From: Bacillota bacterium
GTDB lineage: Bacteria > Bacillota > Dethiobacteria > SKNC01
NCBI GenBank assembly: GCA_007121375.1
Contig: SKLX01000031.1
Coordinates: forward strand, 1-16,357
Direction of reading: 5' to 3'
Length of the DNA: 16,357 nt
A model generated the notes under the pieces. It was not told the origin of the DNA. It made no database searches and saw nothing but the letters and a program-made list of their open reading frames with translations. Below, in pieces: positions 6,126 through 13,431 of the stretch; the first letter of the stretch is position 1; each line of letters opens with the position of its first letter. Both the position numbers and the translations under genes were made by a program.

Positions 6126-7064
6126 TTATTTGCTCACCTCCCCATAAATTTTTGGTTTAGTCGCACCGTCAATCAAGGGAGTCAGGGCGTTCATGATAAG
6201 AATAGCAAAGGTTACTCCCTCAGGATACATACCATAAATCCTGATAAGGACCGTAAGTATACCACACCCTGCACCAAAGATAAGCTGTCCCTTAGGAGTT
6301 ACGGGTGAAGTAACCATATCCGTAGCCATAAATATAGCTCCCAGGAGTAAACCACCAGCCAGAACATGGAATAAGCCGCTGGTTACATCAAACTGGGTAC
6401 CTACGGGGGACAAAAGAGTTCCTAATATAAAAGCAGAAATAATATAAGTACCTGGAATCCTCCAGTTTATATGTTTCTTATACATTAAATAAGCTCCTCC
6501 GATAAGGAGAGCAATGGCAGAAGTTTCACCTAAGGAGCCGGCCACGTTACCTGTAAAAAGATCCATCAAGGGAGCCCCATAACCTGGATCCGCCAGGGGA
6601 GTGGCTGTAGACCTTAAATCTATGGGACCAAGCCATTCCGTCATTCTGCCTCCCCAGGAGGCCAGAAGTATGGCCCGCCCCACCAGGGCTGGGTTAAAAG
6701 TGTTACTTCCCAGGCCGCCAAAAATATACTTACCTAAAATAATAGCTGTTGCTGAACCGATAACGCATATCCACCAAGCCACACCAGGAGGCAGGCATAG
6801 GGCCAAAAGGACACCTGTTACAGCTGCGCTCCCGTCACTGAAAAAACCTCCCTTACGAACCAGCACAAATTCCGTTCCCATAGCCGCTACAAGACTGATA
6901 ATAATAGGAATAATTGCCTCTTCACGGAAAAACACCGCTGCTGCAACTACAGCTGGAACCAATGCTATTAAAACGTCTATCATAATCTTCTGTACTGTTT
7001 CAGGAGACCTGACGTGGGGTGAGGAAGATATAACAAATTTTCTTTCTACGGCTAAATTTTCCAT
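6126..7064 (-). CDS. rnfD: Rnf complex membrane subunit RnfD
   Basis: RnfD (NqrB homolog) is the large membrane subunit carrying a covalent FMN and is thought to take part in ion translocation. The 312-residue protein has about nine or ten hydrophobic segments. Family motifs are SSSPHVRSPETVQKIM at the N-terminus, NTFNPALVGRA (121-131), RSTATPLADP (151-160) with Thr155 as the expected flavin attachment residue, MATDMVTSPVTPKGQ (246-260), and NALTPLID (292-299). I chose the ATG at 7064, six bases after GGAGGG; the in-frame GTG at 7082 lies upstream of that site. The gene begins 24 bases after rnfC and its stop abuts the rnfG start. Whether the pumped ion is Na+ or H+ cannot be read here. Confidence 0.96.
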   Translation of the reverse strand: MENLAVERKFVISSSPHVRSPETVQKIMIDVLIALVPAVVAAAVFFREEAIIPIIISLVAAMGTEFVLVRKGGFFSDGSAAVTGVLLALCLPPGVAWWICVIGSATAIILGKYIFGGLGSNTFNPALVGRAILLASWGGRMTEWLGPIDLRSTATPLADPGYGAPLMDLFTGNVAGSLGETSAIALLIGGAYLMYKKHINWRIPGTYIISAFILGTLLSPVGTQFDVTSGLFHVLAGGLLLGAIFMATDMVTSPVTPKGQLIFGAGCGILTVLIRIYGMYPEGVTFAILIMNALTPLIDGATKPKIYGEVSK

Positions 7065-7088
7065 CTCTATCCCTCCATTCACCAGTTA

Positions 7089-8405
7089 TTAACCACTTCT
7101 CCGGGCAGCTATAGCCCCTTTAGCCAATCTAATCCACTGCAGAAGAGGCCTTTTGGCCGGACAAACAAAACTACAAGAACCGCACTCAATGCAGTCATCG
7201 GCATTATACCTCTCCGCCACATCAACCATATCCTTATCTGAAGCATTGCCAATGGTGTTGGGAAGTAAATAAGCAGGGCAAACATCTATACAGCGGCCGC
7301 ACTTGATACAGGGTAAAATTTCCTCTTTAACTACTTCGTCTTCCGTAAAAACTAAAATCCCGGAGGCTGCCTTTACTATGGGAATATCCAGGGTAAATTG
7401 AGCCTGCCCCATCATGGGTCCACCCCATATAATTTTAGCAGCATTATCCTTCAAACCACCGGCATGTTCAATGACTTCAGAAGCCATGGTTCCCGTTCTC
7501 ACCGCAAAGTTGCCCATTCCATTAACTCCGGAACCTGCTACGGTAACCACCGTTTCAATGAGGGGCATACCCTTTTGGATAGCATCGCCTACAGCCAGGG
7601 CTGTAGCTGTGTTGGCAACCTGGACACCTACTTCGGTAGATCTCTTACCCGAAGGAACCTCTATTCCGTCCATAACTGCCGTAACCAGCTGTTTCCCCGA
7701 GCCCTGGGGATACTTTACCTCCAGCTCCACCACTTCCATGCTGGAATCTCCACCAATTGCTTCCCTTACAGCGGCAATAGCATCGGGTTTATTAACCTCA
7801 ATGCCAATGTAGCACTTATCCGTCTGCAGGGCTTTCATCATAGCCCGGGCACCGTAAATCATATCCTCAGGGCGCTCTACCATAAGCCGGTGGTCCACGG
7901 TAAGGTACGGTTCACACTCGGCGCCGTTAAGGATCAGGGCATCCATCTTGCCTTCTTTAGGTGGAATCAACTTAACATGGGTAGGAAAAGCAGCTCCACC
8001 CAATCCAACTACACCTGCTTCTTTGGTAATTTTAATAATTTCTTCACCTGTCAGATCATCCATTTTTTTTGGTTTGATGTCATCAGCCAGGGTATCCTTG
8101 CCGTCATTTTCAATAACTACGGCCATTTTTGCTTCCCCGTCGGGATGTGGATAAGGAGCAATTTCTACCACTTCGCCAGAAACACTGGCATGTACAGGGG
8201 CAGAAATAAAAGAGTCACTATCCCCAATTTTCTGGCCCATCTTAACCTGGTCTCCAACCTTGACCAGTGGTTCACAAGGTGCCCCGATATGCTGACTAAG
8301 GGGAATAATTGCTTTGGCTGGTGGCTTAATAGTTTCTATAGGTGTTCCTGCAGCAGGTTTGTCGTGGGGAGGGTGGGTTCCACCCCTAAAGGTTTTTATA
8401 GCCAT
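7089..8405 (-). CDS. rnfC: Rnf complex subunit RnfC, NADH-binding Fe-S flavoprotein
   Basis: RnfC is the peripheral subunit that exchanges electrons with NAD(H), related to NuoF. The 438-residue protein begins MAIKTFRGGTHPPHDKP, the RnfC hallmark. A biotinyl-lipoyl-like segment follows (about 40-100), then the nucleotide and FMN fold with GLGGAAFPTHVK (134-145) and LNGAECEPYLTVDH (159-172), and a SLBB-type region. Two [4Fe-4S] motifs close it: C366/C369/C372/C376 and C405/C408/C411/C415. It lacks the long repeat extension of proteobacterial RnfC. The start at 8405 is preferred because AAAGGGGTGA lies eight bases upstream; an in-frame ATG at 8441 would add twelve atypical residues. First gene of the rnf operon. 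Confidence 0.96.
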   Translation of the reverse strand: MAIKTFRGGTHPPHDKPAAGTPIETIKPPAKAIIPLSQHIGAPCEPLVKVGDQVKMGQKIGDSDSFISAPVHASVSGEVVEIAPYPHPDGEAKMAVVIENDGKDTLADDIKPKKMDDLTGEEIIKITKEAGVVGLGGAAFPTHVKLIPPKEGKMDALILNGAECEPYLTVDHRLMVERPEDMIYGARAMMKALQTDKCYIGIEVNKPDAIAAVREAIGGDSSMEVVELEVKYPQGSGKQLVTAVMDGIEVPSGKRSTEVGVQVANTATALAVGDAIQKGMPLIETVVTVAGSGVNGMGNFAVRTGTMASEVIEHAGGLKDNAAKIIWGGPMMGQAQFTLDIPIVKAASGILVFTEDEVVKEEILPCIKCGRCIDVCPAYLLPNTIGNASDKDMVDVAERYNADDCIECGSCSFVCPAKRPLLQWIRLAKGAIAARRSG

Positions 8406-8499
8406 AACTTGTTTCACCCCTTTATAAAGATTTTTTAACATATACGACTAAGTTAGTATTCGTGATAGTCAAATAAAATCCTGCTTTTAGTAATGTTAT

Positions 8500-8527
8500 T
8501 TTCTAAAATACTTCATATTTTCGACAA
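8500..8527 (-). promoter_or_regulatory. weak candidate promoter for rnfC
   Basis: TTGTCG (8522-8527) and TAGAAA (8500-8505) are separated by 16 bases and each match the sigma-A consensus at four of six positions. It would give a leader of about 90 bases before rnfC. A TATAAT inside the upstream dyad is an alternative -10 but has a poor -35. I see no clear riboswitch fold in the leader; it holds a short ACTAA-C-TTAGT palindrome. Confidence 0.25.
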
Positions 8528-8533
8528 ATAGCA

Positions 8534-8561
8534 TTGACATAATATCAGGGATGATTATAAA
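8534..8561 (+). promoter_or_regulatory. promoter-like sequence on the plus strand, antisense to the lipoprotein gene
   Basis: TTGACA (8534-8539) and TATAAA (8556-8561) lie 16 bases apart, a near-consensus sigma-A promoter pointing away from rnfC and into the antisense strand of the FMN-binding lipoprotein gene. The -10 sits in the loop of the 12-bp dyad. No plus-strand gene follows. Chance occurrence in AT-rich spacer DNA is possible. Confidence 0.3.
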
Positions 8562-8574
8562 CAATCATCCCTGA
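8545..8574 (-). terminator. 12-bp perfect hairpin between lipoprotein gene and rnfC
   Basis: TCAGGGATGATT and AATCATCCCTGA form a perfect 12-bp stem with a 6-base loop, about 50 bases after the lipoprotein stop. A transcription terminator for the lipoprotein gene is the simplest reading, but the run after the stem (TATTATGTC) has few consecutive T residues, so a transcript-stabilising hairpin or protein-binding dyad is also possible. Confidence 0.55.
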
Positions 8575-8625
8575 CTTATTAGCATTCTTTTTATTTAGCT
8601 TTAGCCAGAGCCTCACCTATAGCTT

Positions 8626-8973
8626 TTATAATCCTGCCTGAGCCTTAGCTTCATCTACAGCTTCAAAAAGTGCTTCGCTGCTTTCAGTTGCACCAGAATG
8701 AACATCAATACCCTCTGTTGTTTGAGCGTCTAAAATCTGAGGAATTAGTGCATCAAAGGCTTCATCTCCATAACCCGGGGTTTCAGGATCTTCCACCACC
8801 GTAATATCAACCATTTCACCTTCGTCTACCACAACCTCGACTACTACTGTGCCGCCAAAACCTTCAGCTTCTCCTTGATACACTTCACCTTCCGGTTCGG
8901 GTTCACACCCTACAGCAAAGGCAAAAATCATGGTCAGTGCCAGCAAGCAAATACCAATTTTGTGTAACTTCAA
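8626..8973 (-). CDS. small FMN-binding-domain lipoprotein
   Basis: A 115-residue predicted lipoprotein. A signal peptide with basic N-terminus and hydrophobic core ends in FAVGC, with Cys23 the likely lipidated residue. The mature part is one FMN-binding domain: YQGEAEGFGG, DPETPGYGDEA, and the flavin attachment motif SGAT followed by ESS near the C-terminus. It closely resembles the second domain of RnfG in this window. It would sit outside the membrane as a flavin electron carrier, and its place next to rnf suggests exchange with the Rnf complex (inference). The start is TTG, fixed by AAAGGAGGTG seven bases upstream. The mature part has about 25 acidic residues and one basic. An open frame beyond the stop hints at a frameshifted tail. 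Confidence 0.85.
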   Translation of the reverse strand: MKLHKIGICLLALTMIFAFAVGCEPEPEGEVYQGEAEGFGGTVVVEVVVDEGEMVDITVVEDPETPGYGDEAFDALIPQILDAQTTEGIDVHSGATESSEALFEAVDEAKAQAGL

Positions 8974-9000
8974 CTATTTTCACCTCCTTTCCGGTAATAA

Positions 9001-9029
9001 ACCGTACCATAGTAATTCGACGTAAGCAA
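9001..9029 (-). promoter_or_regulatory. weak candidate promoter for the FMN-binding lipoprotein gene
   Basis: TTGCTT (9024-9029) and TACGGT (9001-9006) are spaced by 17 bases, and a start point near 8994 would leave a short leader holding AAAGGAGGTG. Both hexamers are only partial matches. The 144-base spacer after folC shows no convincing terminator. Confidence 0.3.
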
Positions 9030-9117
9030 AAAAATCCCTTTTCCCATTTAAAATAAATTTCCAGCCCAAAATTATCTGAACCAATAGAATATTATTTAAT
9101 TTACAGGAAGAATATGC

Positions 9118-10437
9118 TTACCCCTTTACCGCCAAAAAAGCTTTACGAGCCTCGGAAATAGTATATAAAGAGCCGGAAACCAGCACCAGGTCCCCTTCCC
9201 CGGCCAGGGAAAGGGACAGTTTTACTGCTTCGGGTATTGATTCTTCCAGGATTATCTCCCCGGAGGTATACTTTTTAGCCTCCAGGGCAACCCTTTCCGG
9301 GGGAGCCGCCCGGGGACTTTCCGGCCTGGTTATAATCAGCCTGTCCGCCAGGGGCACAATTTCACCTAACATGGCCTCCAGGTCCTTATCCCCTAAAATA
9401 CCAATGACTAAAATTAAATTATGATATGTTATCTGTTCCTCCAGGGATTTCCTTAAACTGGTTACTCCGTCAATATTGTGGGCAGCATCCATAATAAGGA
9501 GGGGGTTCCTGCTCATTACTTCCAGCCTTCCTGCCCAGCGGGTCTCTTTCAGCCCTTCCTTTATGGTGCCAGGGTCAATTTTCATTCCCTTACTTCTCAA
9601 AACTTCTAAAACGGCCACTGCCGTAATGGCATTTATAACCTGGTGTTCCCCCAGCAGGGTAATATATAGTTCATTAAAGTTAAAACCACCAGGGTTATTA
9701 TATCTAAAAATCTGCCCCTCCAGGGAACTATTAACCCTTTCCCAGCTTATATTTTCCCAGATATTAAAAAGGCTTGCTCCCCTTTCCCGGCACTTTTCCC
9801 GGATAACCTCCAGGGCTTCAGGTTTTGAAGCAGCCGTCACCACCGAAGCCCCTTCCTTTATAACTCCTGCCTTTTCAGCGGCAATTTTTTCTATAGTGTC
9901 CCCCAGGACTTCCGTGTGCTCCAGGCCGATATTTGTGATTACTACCACCAGAGGGTCTTCCACCACATTGGTGGCATCCAACCTGCCCCCCAGGCCCACT
10001 TCCATCAACACAAAATCTGGGGATTCATCGGCAAAATGTTTTAAAGCAATGGAGGTTACCACTTCAAACTCCGTCATCTGGCCCAGGGAAGGATCCCCGG
10101 ATATTTCTTCCACTAAAGGCTTAATCTTGTTCACCAGCTCTACTAATCTGTTCCCGGATATGTCCCTGCCATTAATGGACATGCGGTTGGTAAAAGCCTC
10201 CAGGTAAGGGGAGGTATACAGACCTACCTGGTATCCCCCTTCCTCCAGGACCCGGGAAAGAAAAGCCGCTGTAGATCCTTTTCCGTTGGTCCCTGCCAGG
10301 TGGATAACCTTTAGCTTTCGGTGAGGGTTATCCAAAAGCTCCATCATCCGATTCATCCGCTCCAGTCCCGGCTTGATACCAAATCTTCCTATGCTGTGAA
10401 TCCATTCTAAAGCTTCCTGGTAGTTCAATTTTCCCAC
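9118..10437 (-). CDS. folC: Bifunctional folylpolyglutamate synthase / dihydrofolate synthase FolC
   Basis: FolC joins glutamate to dihydropteroate and adds further glutamates to folates, using ATP, in the cytoplasm. The 439-residue protein is of normal length. Seen motifs: P-loop GTNGKGS (49-55), TSPYLEAFTNRMSING (75-90), EVGLGGRLDATNVV (146-159), GLEHTEVLG (171-179), AAEKAGVIK (187-194, Lys189 the family's modified lysine), and DAAHN (317-321). The annotated start is GTG, overlapping the valS stop by 13 bases. A TTG three codons later (10428) is at least as good, since AAAGGGGTGG would then serve as its binding site. The valS-folC pair is a common arrangement in Bacillota. Downstream genes have separate signals. 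Confidence 0.95.
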   Translation of the reverse strand: MGKLNYQEALEWIHSIGRFGIKPGLERMNRMMELLDNPHRKLKVIHLAGTNGKGSTAAFLSRVLEEGGYQVGLYTSPYLEAFTNRMSINGRDISGNRLVELVNKIKPLVEEISGDPSLGQMTEFEVVTSIALKHFADESPDFVLMEVGLGGRLDATNVVEDPLVVVITNIGLEHTEVLGDTIEKIAAEKAGVIKEGASVVTAASKPEALEVIREKCRERGASLFNIWENISWERVNSSLEGQIFRYNNPGGFNFNELYITLLGEHQVINAITAVAVLEVLRSKGMKIDPGTIKEGLKETRWAGRLEVMSRNPLLIMDAAHNIDGVTSLRKSLEEQITYHNLILVIGILGDKDLEAMLGEIVPLADRLIITRPESPRAAPPERVALEAKKYTSGEIILEESIPEAVKLSLSLAGEGDLVLVSGSLYTISEARKAFLAVKG

Positions 10438-13085
10438 CCCTTTGCCCTTTTAAGTTCTTCCAATCTTAGCTGGACAATTTCCTTTTTTTCCTGGTATTCC
10501 TCCAACTTGTTTTTTTCCTGCTCCACCACCTGGGCAGGAGCCTTAGAAATAAACCCCTGGTTGGACAGTTTACCGGAAGCCCGGGAAACTTCCTTCTCCA
10601 GCAGGACTTTTTCCTTTTCCAGCCGGGATATTTCTTTGTCTAAATCGATAAGACCTGCCAGGAGTAAGTAAACCTCCACTCCCCGGACGACAGAGGTAAG
10701 GGCCTGCTCGGGATTTTCCCTGAGCTGGGAATCAATATCCAGTTCTTCCACAGAAGCCAGCTGACTTATATAGCTTTTCCCCTGGAGTAAAACCCGGGTT
10801 GCGGAAGCTTCGGAAGGTTTTAACACCACCCGACAGCCTTTCCCCGGATGTATATTCAGTTGACTCCTCAGGTTCCTGATGGACTTAATTACCTCCATAA
10901 GGAGGAACATGTCATCGGCATCCTCATTAAAAACCAGCCCTTCGTCATGCCGGGGCCAGGTAGAAATTATCAGGGCTTTTCCCTTTTCCTCCAGGGGCAG
11001 GTGCTGCCAGATTTCCTCCGTTAGGAAGGGCATAAAGGGGTGAAGAAGGCGCAGGGTTCCATCCAGGGTATGACACAAAACAGCACGGGCCTTTCTTTTC
11101 CCTTCTTCTTCCCCCTGGTAAAGATCCAGTTTACTCAGCTCAATATACCAGTCGCAAAAATCTCCCCAGATAAACTCATATAAAACCCGGGCTGCGTCTC
11201 CCAGGGCATACTCATCCATGAGCCTGGTCACTTCCTTTACCGTTTCATTTAAACGGTGTAAAATCCAGCGGTCGGCAGTGCTTAAAGTTTCATTTACTTC
11301 TATCTTTTCTCCCTCATAGTCCTCCAGGTTCATTAAAACAAAGCGGGATGCGTTCCAGATTTTGTTAGCAAAGTTCCGGCTGGCCTCCACGCTTTCCTGG
11401 CGCCACCGCTGGTCATTGCCTGGAGCCTGGCCGGTAATCAGGGTAAAGCGCAGGGTGTCAGCCCCATACTCCTGGATAACCTCCAGGGGATCAACCCCCG
11501 TTCCCAGGGACTTACTCATTTTCCTTCCCTGGGCATCCCGGACCAGACCGTGGATATAAACTTCTCTAAAGGGAACCTCCTCCATAAACTCCAGGGACAT
11601 AAAAATCATGCGGGCTACCCAAAAATATATTATATCATATCCGGTAACCAGGACATCAGTAGGAAAGAAATGCCTAAGGTCGAAGGTATCCTCAGGCCAC
11701 CCCAGGGTAGAAAAGGGCCACAGGGCAGAGCTGAACCAGGTATCTAAAACATCCGGGTCCTGTTCCAGCTCCTTCTTGCCGCATTGTGGGCATTCCTCCG
11801 GGTCTGTCCTGGAAACAATAACTTCTGCGCAGGGACAGTACCAGGCAGGAATCCGGTGCCCCCACCAGATTTGCCTGGATATGCACCAGTCCCTTATATT
11901 CTCCACCCAGTTCAAATATATTTTGGTAAAACGGGGCGGAATAAAAAAGGTCCTTTCTTTCTTAACCGCATCTATAGCAGGTTCTGCCAGGGGCTTCATT
12001 TTTACAAACCATTGCTTGGAAAGAAGGGGTTCAATAACCTTCTGGCAGCGCTGGCAGTGGCCCACGGCATGCTGGTGTTCTTCAACGGAAAAGATCAGCC
12101 CCTCCTTTTCCAGGTCTTCCACTACTTTCCCACGGCATTCATACCGGTCCATCCCCTGGTACTTTCCAGCATGTTCCGTCATTTTACCCTTTTCTCCAAT
12201 AACCACTACCTGTTCCAGGTTATGCCTCAATCCCATCTGGAAATCATTAGGGTCATGGGCAGGAGTGACTTTAACGGCCCCGCTTCCAAACTCGGGATCA
12301 ACAAATTCATCGGCTATTATGGGTATTTCCCTTTTCATGAGAGGGAGTATTACCTTTTTTCCCAACAGCCCCCGGTATCTTTCATCCTGGGGATGAACAG
12401 CCACCGCCGTATCCCCCAGCATGGTTTCCGGCCTGGTAGTTGCCACCACTATATGCCCCTCCCTTTCTGCAAAGGGGTATTTGATATGGGTAAGGCTTCC
12501 TTCTTCTTCCTGGTGCTCCACCTCAATATCTGAAAGGGCGGTAAGGCAGCGAGGGCACCAGTTGATAATGTAGTTACCCCGGTAAATCAAATCCTTTTCA
12601 TAAAGGCTTACAAAAACCTCCCGGACAGCCCGGGAACAACCCTCGTCCATGGTAAACCTTTCCCGGGACCAGTCACAGGAAACCCCCAATCTTTGAAGCT
12701 GGTCCACTATCCGCTGGTGGTATTCTTCCTTCCAGCTCCACACCTTTTCCAGGAATTTTTCCCGGCCCAGTTCATAGCGGTTAATCCCTTCCTCTGCCAG
12801 GTGGGCTTCCACTTTAACCTGGGTCGCTATGCCCGCATGGTCCGTTCCCGGCAGCCACAGGGTGTCAAAACCCTGCATCCGCTTCCAGCGGGTTAAAATA
12901 TCTTGAAGGGTGTTGTCCAGGGCGTGGCCCATGTGAAGGGTACCGGTTACATTGGGAGGAGGAATAACAATAGTGAAAGTCTCCTTTTCCGGGTCCCCTT
13001 TGGCCCGGAAGTAATCCCCTTTCATCCAGAAGTCATAACATTTATCCTCTACCTTTTCTGGATCGTAAGTTTTTGGTATATCCAT
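10425..13085 (-). CDS. valS: Valyl-tRNA synthetase ValS
   Basis: Class I aminoacyl-tRNA synthetase that charges tRNA-Val. The 886-residue protein is full length. In order: PPPNVTGTLHMGH with the HIGH signature (51-54), the editing (CP1) domain with TTRPETMLGDTAVAVHP (216-232) and PAHDPND, cysteine pairs typical of zinc sites (177/180, 344/347, 417/419, 432/435), GRKMSKSLG with KMSKS at 522-526, the anticodon-binding domain, and a C-terminal coiled coil rich in Lys and Glu over the last 70 residues, as in bacterial ValS. GGGGAG lies four bases before the ATG. Expression is evidently controlled by the valine T-box leader upstream. Its stop overlaps the folC start. Confidence 0.98.
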   Translation of the reverse strand: MDIPKTYDPEKVEDKCYDFWMKGDYFRAKGDPEKETFTIVIPPPNVTGTLHMGHALDNTLQDILTRWKRMQGFDTLWLPGTDHAGIATQVKVEAHLAEEGINRYELGREKFLEKVWSWKEEYHQRIVDQLQRLGVSCDWSRERFTMDEGCSRAVREVFVSLYEKDLIYRGNYIINWCPRCLTALSDIEVEHQEEEGSLTHIKYPFAEREGHIVVATTRPETMLGDTAVAVHPQDERYRGLLGKKVILPLMKREIPIIADEFVDPEFGSGAVKVTPAHDPNDFQMGLRHNLEQVVVIGEKGKMTEHAGKYQGMDRYECRGKVVEDLEKEGLIFSVEEHQHAVGHCQRCQKVIEPLLSKQWFVKMKPLAEPAIDAVKKERTFFIPPRFTKIYLNWVENIRDWCISRQIWWGHRIPAWYCPCAEVIVSRTDPEECPQCGKKELEQDPDVLDTWFSSALWPFSTLGWPEDTFDLRHFFPTDVLVTGYDIIYFWVARMIFMSLEFMEEVPFREVYIHGLVRDAQGRKMSKSLGTGVDPLEVIQEYGADTLRFTLITGQAPGNDQRWRQESVEASRNFANKIWNASRFVLMNLEDYEGEKIEVNETLSTADRWILHRLNETVKEVTRLMDEYALGDAARVLYEFIWGDFCDWYIELSKLDLYQGEEEGKRKARAVLCHTLDGTLRLLHPFMPFLTEEIWQHLPLEEKGKALIISTWPRHDEGLVFNEDADDMFLLMEVIKSIRNLRSQLNIHPGKGCRVVLKPSEASATRVLLQGKSYISQLASVEELDIDSQLRENPEQALTSVVRGVEVYLLLAGLIDLDKEISRLEKEKVLLEKEVSRASGKLSNQGFISKAPAQVVEQEKNKLEEYQEKKEIVQLRLEELKRAKGWEN

Positions 13086-13147
13086 AATTCTCCCCTTTCC
13101 TTTCCAGTTTTCTTATGTTCTCTTTCATCCCCTGATAAAATATTGGA

Positions 13148-13186
13148 ATAAAAAAAACTTCTTCCTCCTTAAGGACGAAAGAAGTT
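13148..13186 (-). terminator. T-box-controlled intrinsic terminator before valS
   Basis: AACTTCTTTC and GAAGAAGTT pair with one bulged base, continue into a small inner stem, and are followed by a run of eight T residues. It lies just after the T-box sequence, so it is the alternative to the antiterminator and would form when charged tRNA-Val is plentiful. The valS ATG follows about 60 bases later. Confidence 0.9.
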
Positions 13187-13397
13187 CTTCCGTGGTACCA
13201 CCCCAATTTCCGGTAAAAAACGGACTCTCTGCTCCTGTAACGGTAAAAACCGGCTTGACCTACTCCCATTTCAATCAAGCAGCTCCCGGGTGACCTTCAA
13301 GGAGATAACTCCTCAGGAAATTCTCAGCTTCCTTTCCCTTTCTGTCAGGGTATTACTCCTTTACTCTCCCTTTCACAGCCATTGATTTTTTAATTTA
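13148..13397 (-). ncRNA. T-box leader, valine-specific, controlling valS
   Basis: This leader senses uncharged tRNA-Val and allows transcription of valS when valine charging is low. The T-box core GGGGTGGTACCACGG is at 13190-13204, directly before the terminator. Stem I is closed by AATCAA (near 13382-13387) pairing with TTGATT (13271-13276). It holds GGGAGAGTA on its 5' side and GAAGGTCACC on its 3' side. The GAA-N-codon-A arrangement places the specifier codon GTC (valine) at 13292-13294, agreeing with the gene downstream. A stem III-like segment (GGAGCAGAGAGTCCG) follows. The leader fills the 340-base gap between ysxC and valS; no protein gene is in it. Confidence 0.93.
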
Positions 13398-13403
13398 TTT
13401 AAT

Positions 13404-13431
13404 ATTATACCCCTAAAGCTTTACCTGTCAA
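13404..13431 (-). promoter_or_regulatory. consensus sigma-A promoter of the valS T-box transcript
   Basis: TTGACA (13426-13431) and TATAAT (13404-13409) are both perfect and lie 16 bases apart. The -35 overlaps the ysxC stop codon. The start point would fall near 13397, at the 5' end of the T-box stem I, so the positions agree with each other. Confidence 0.88.

Noticed and set aside
7398..8438. 346-codon open frame on the plus strand
   Set aside because: It is the antisense of rnfC; the minus-strand protein has all RnfC motifs, while this frame has no recognisable domain, membrane pattern or ribosome binding site.
8441..8470. ACTAA-C-TTAGT palindrome in the rnfC leader as a regulator site
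   Set aside because: Only 11 bases, flanks not symmetric, and no known operator recognised; too weak to list as a site.
9026..9045. T-run after folC as an intrinsic terminator
   Set aside because: The run of seven T is preceded by GGGAAAAGGGA with no complementary arm, so no hairpin can form.
11608..12533. Two overlapping plus-strand frames of about 250 codons
   Set aside because: Both lie antisense to valS, whose editing and catalytic motifs are intact; composition looks like a shadow of codon bias.
13042..13278. 78-codon minus-strand frame before valS
   Set aside because: It runs through the T-box core and terminator, which explain this DNA; the predicted peptide shows no coding features.
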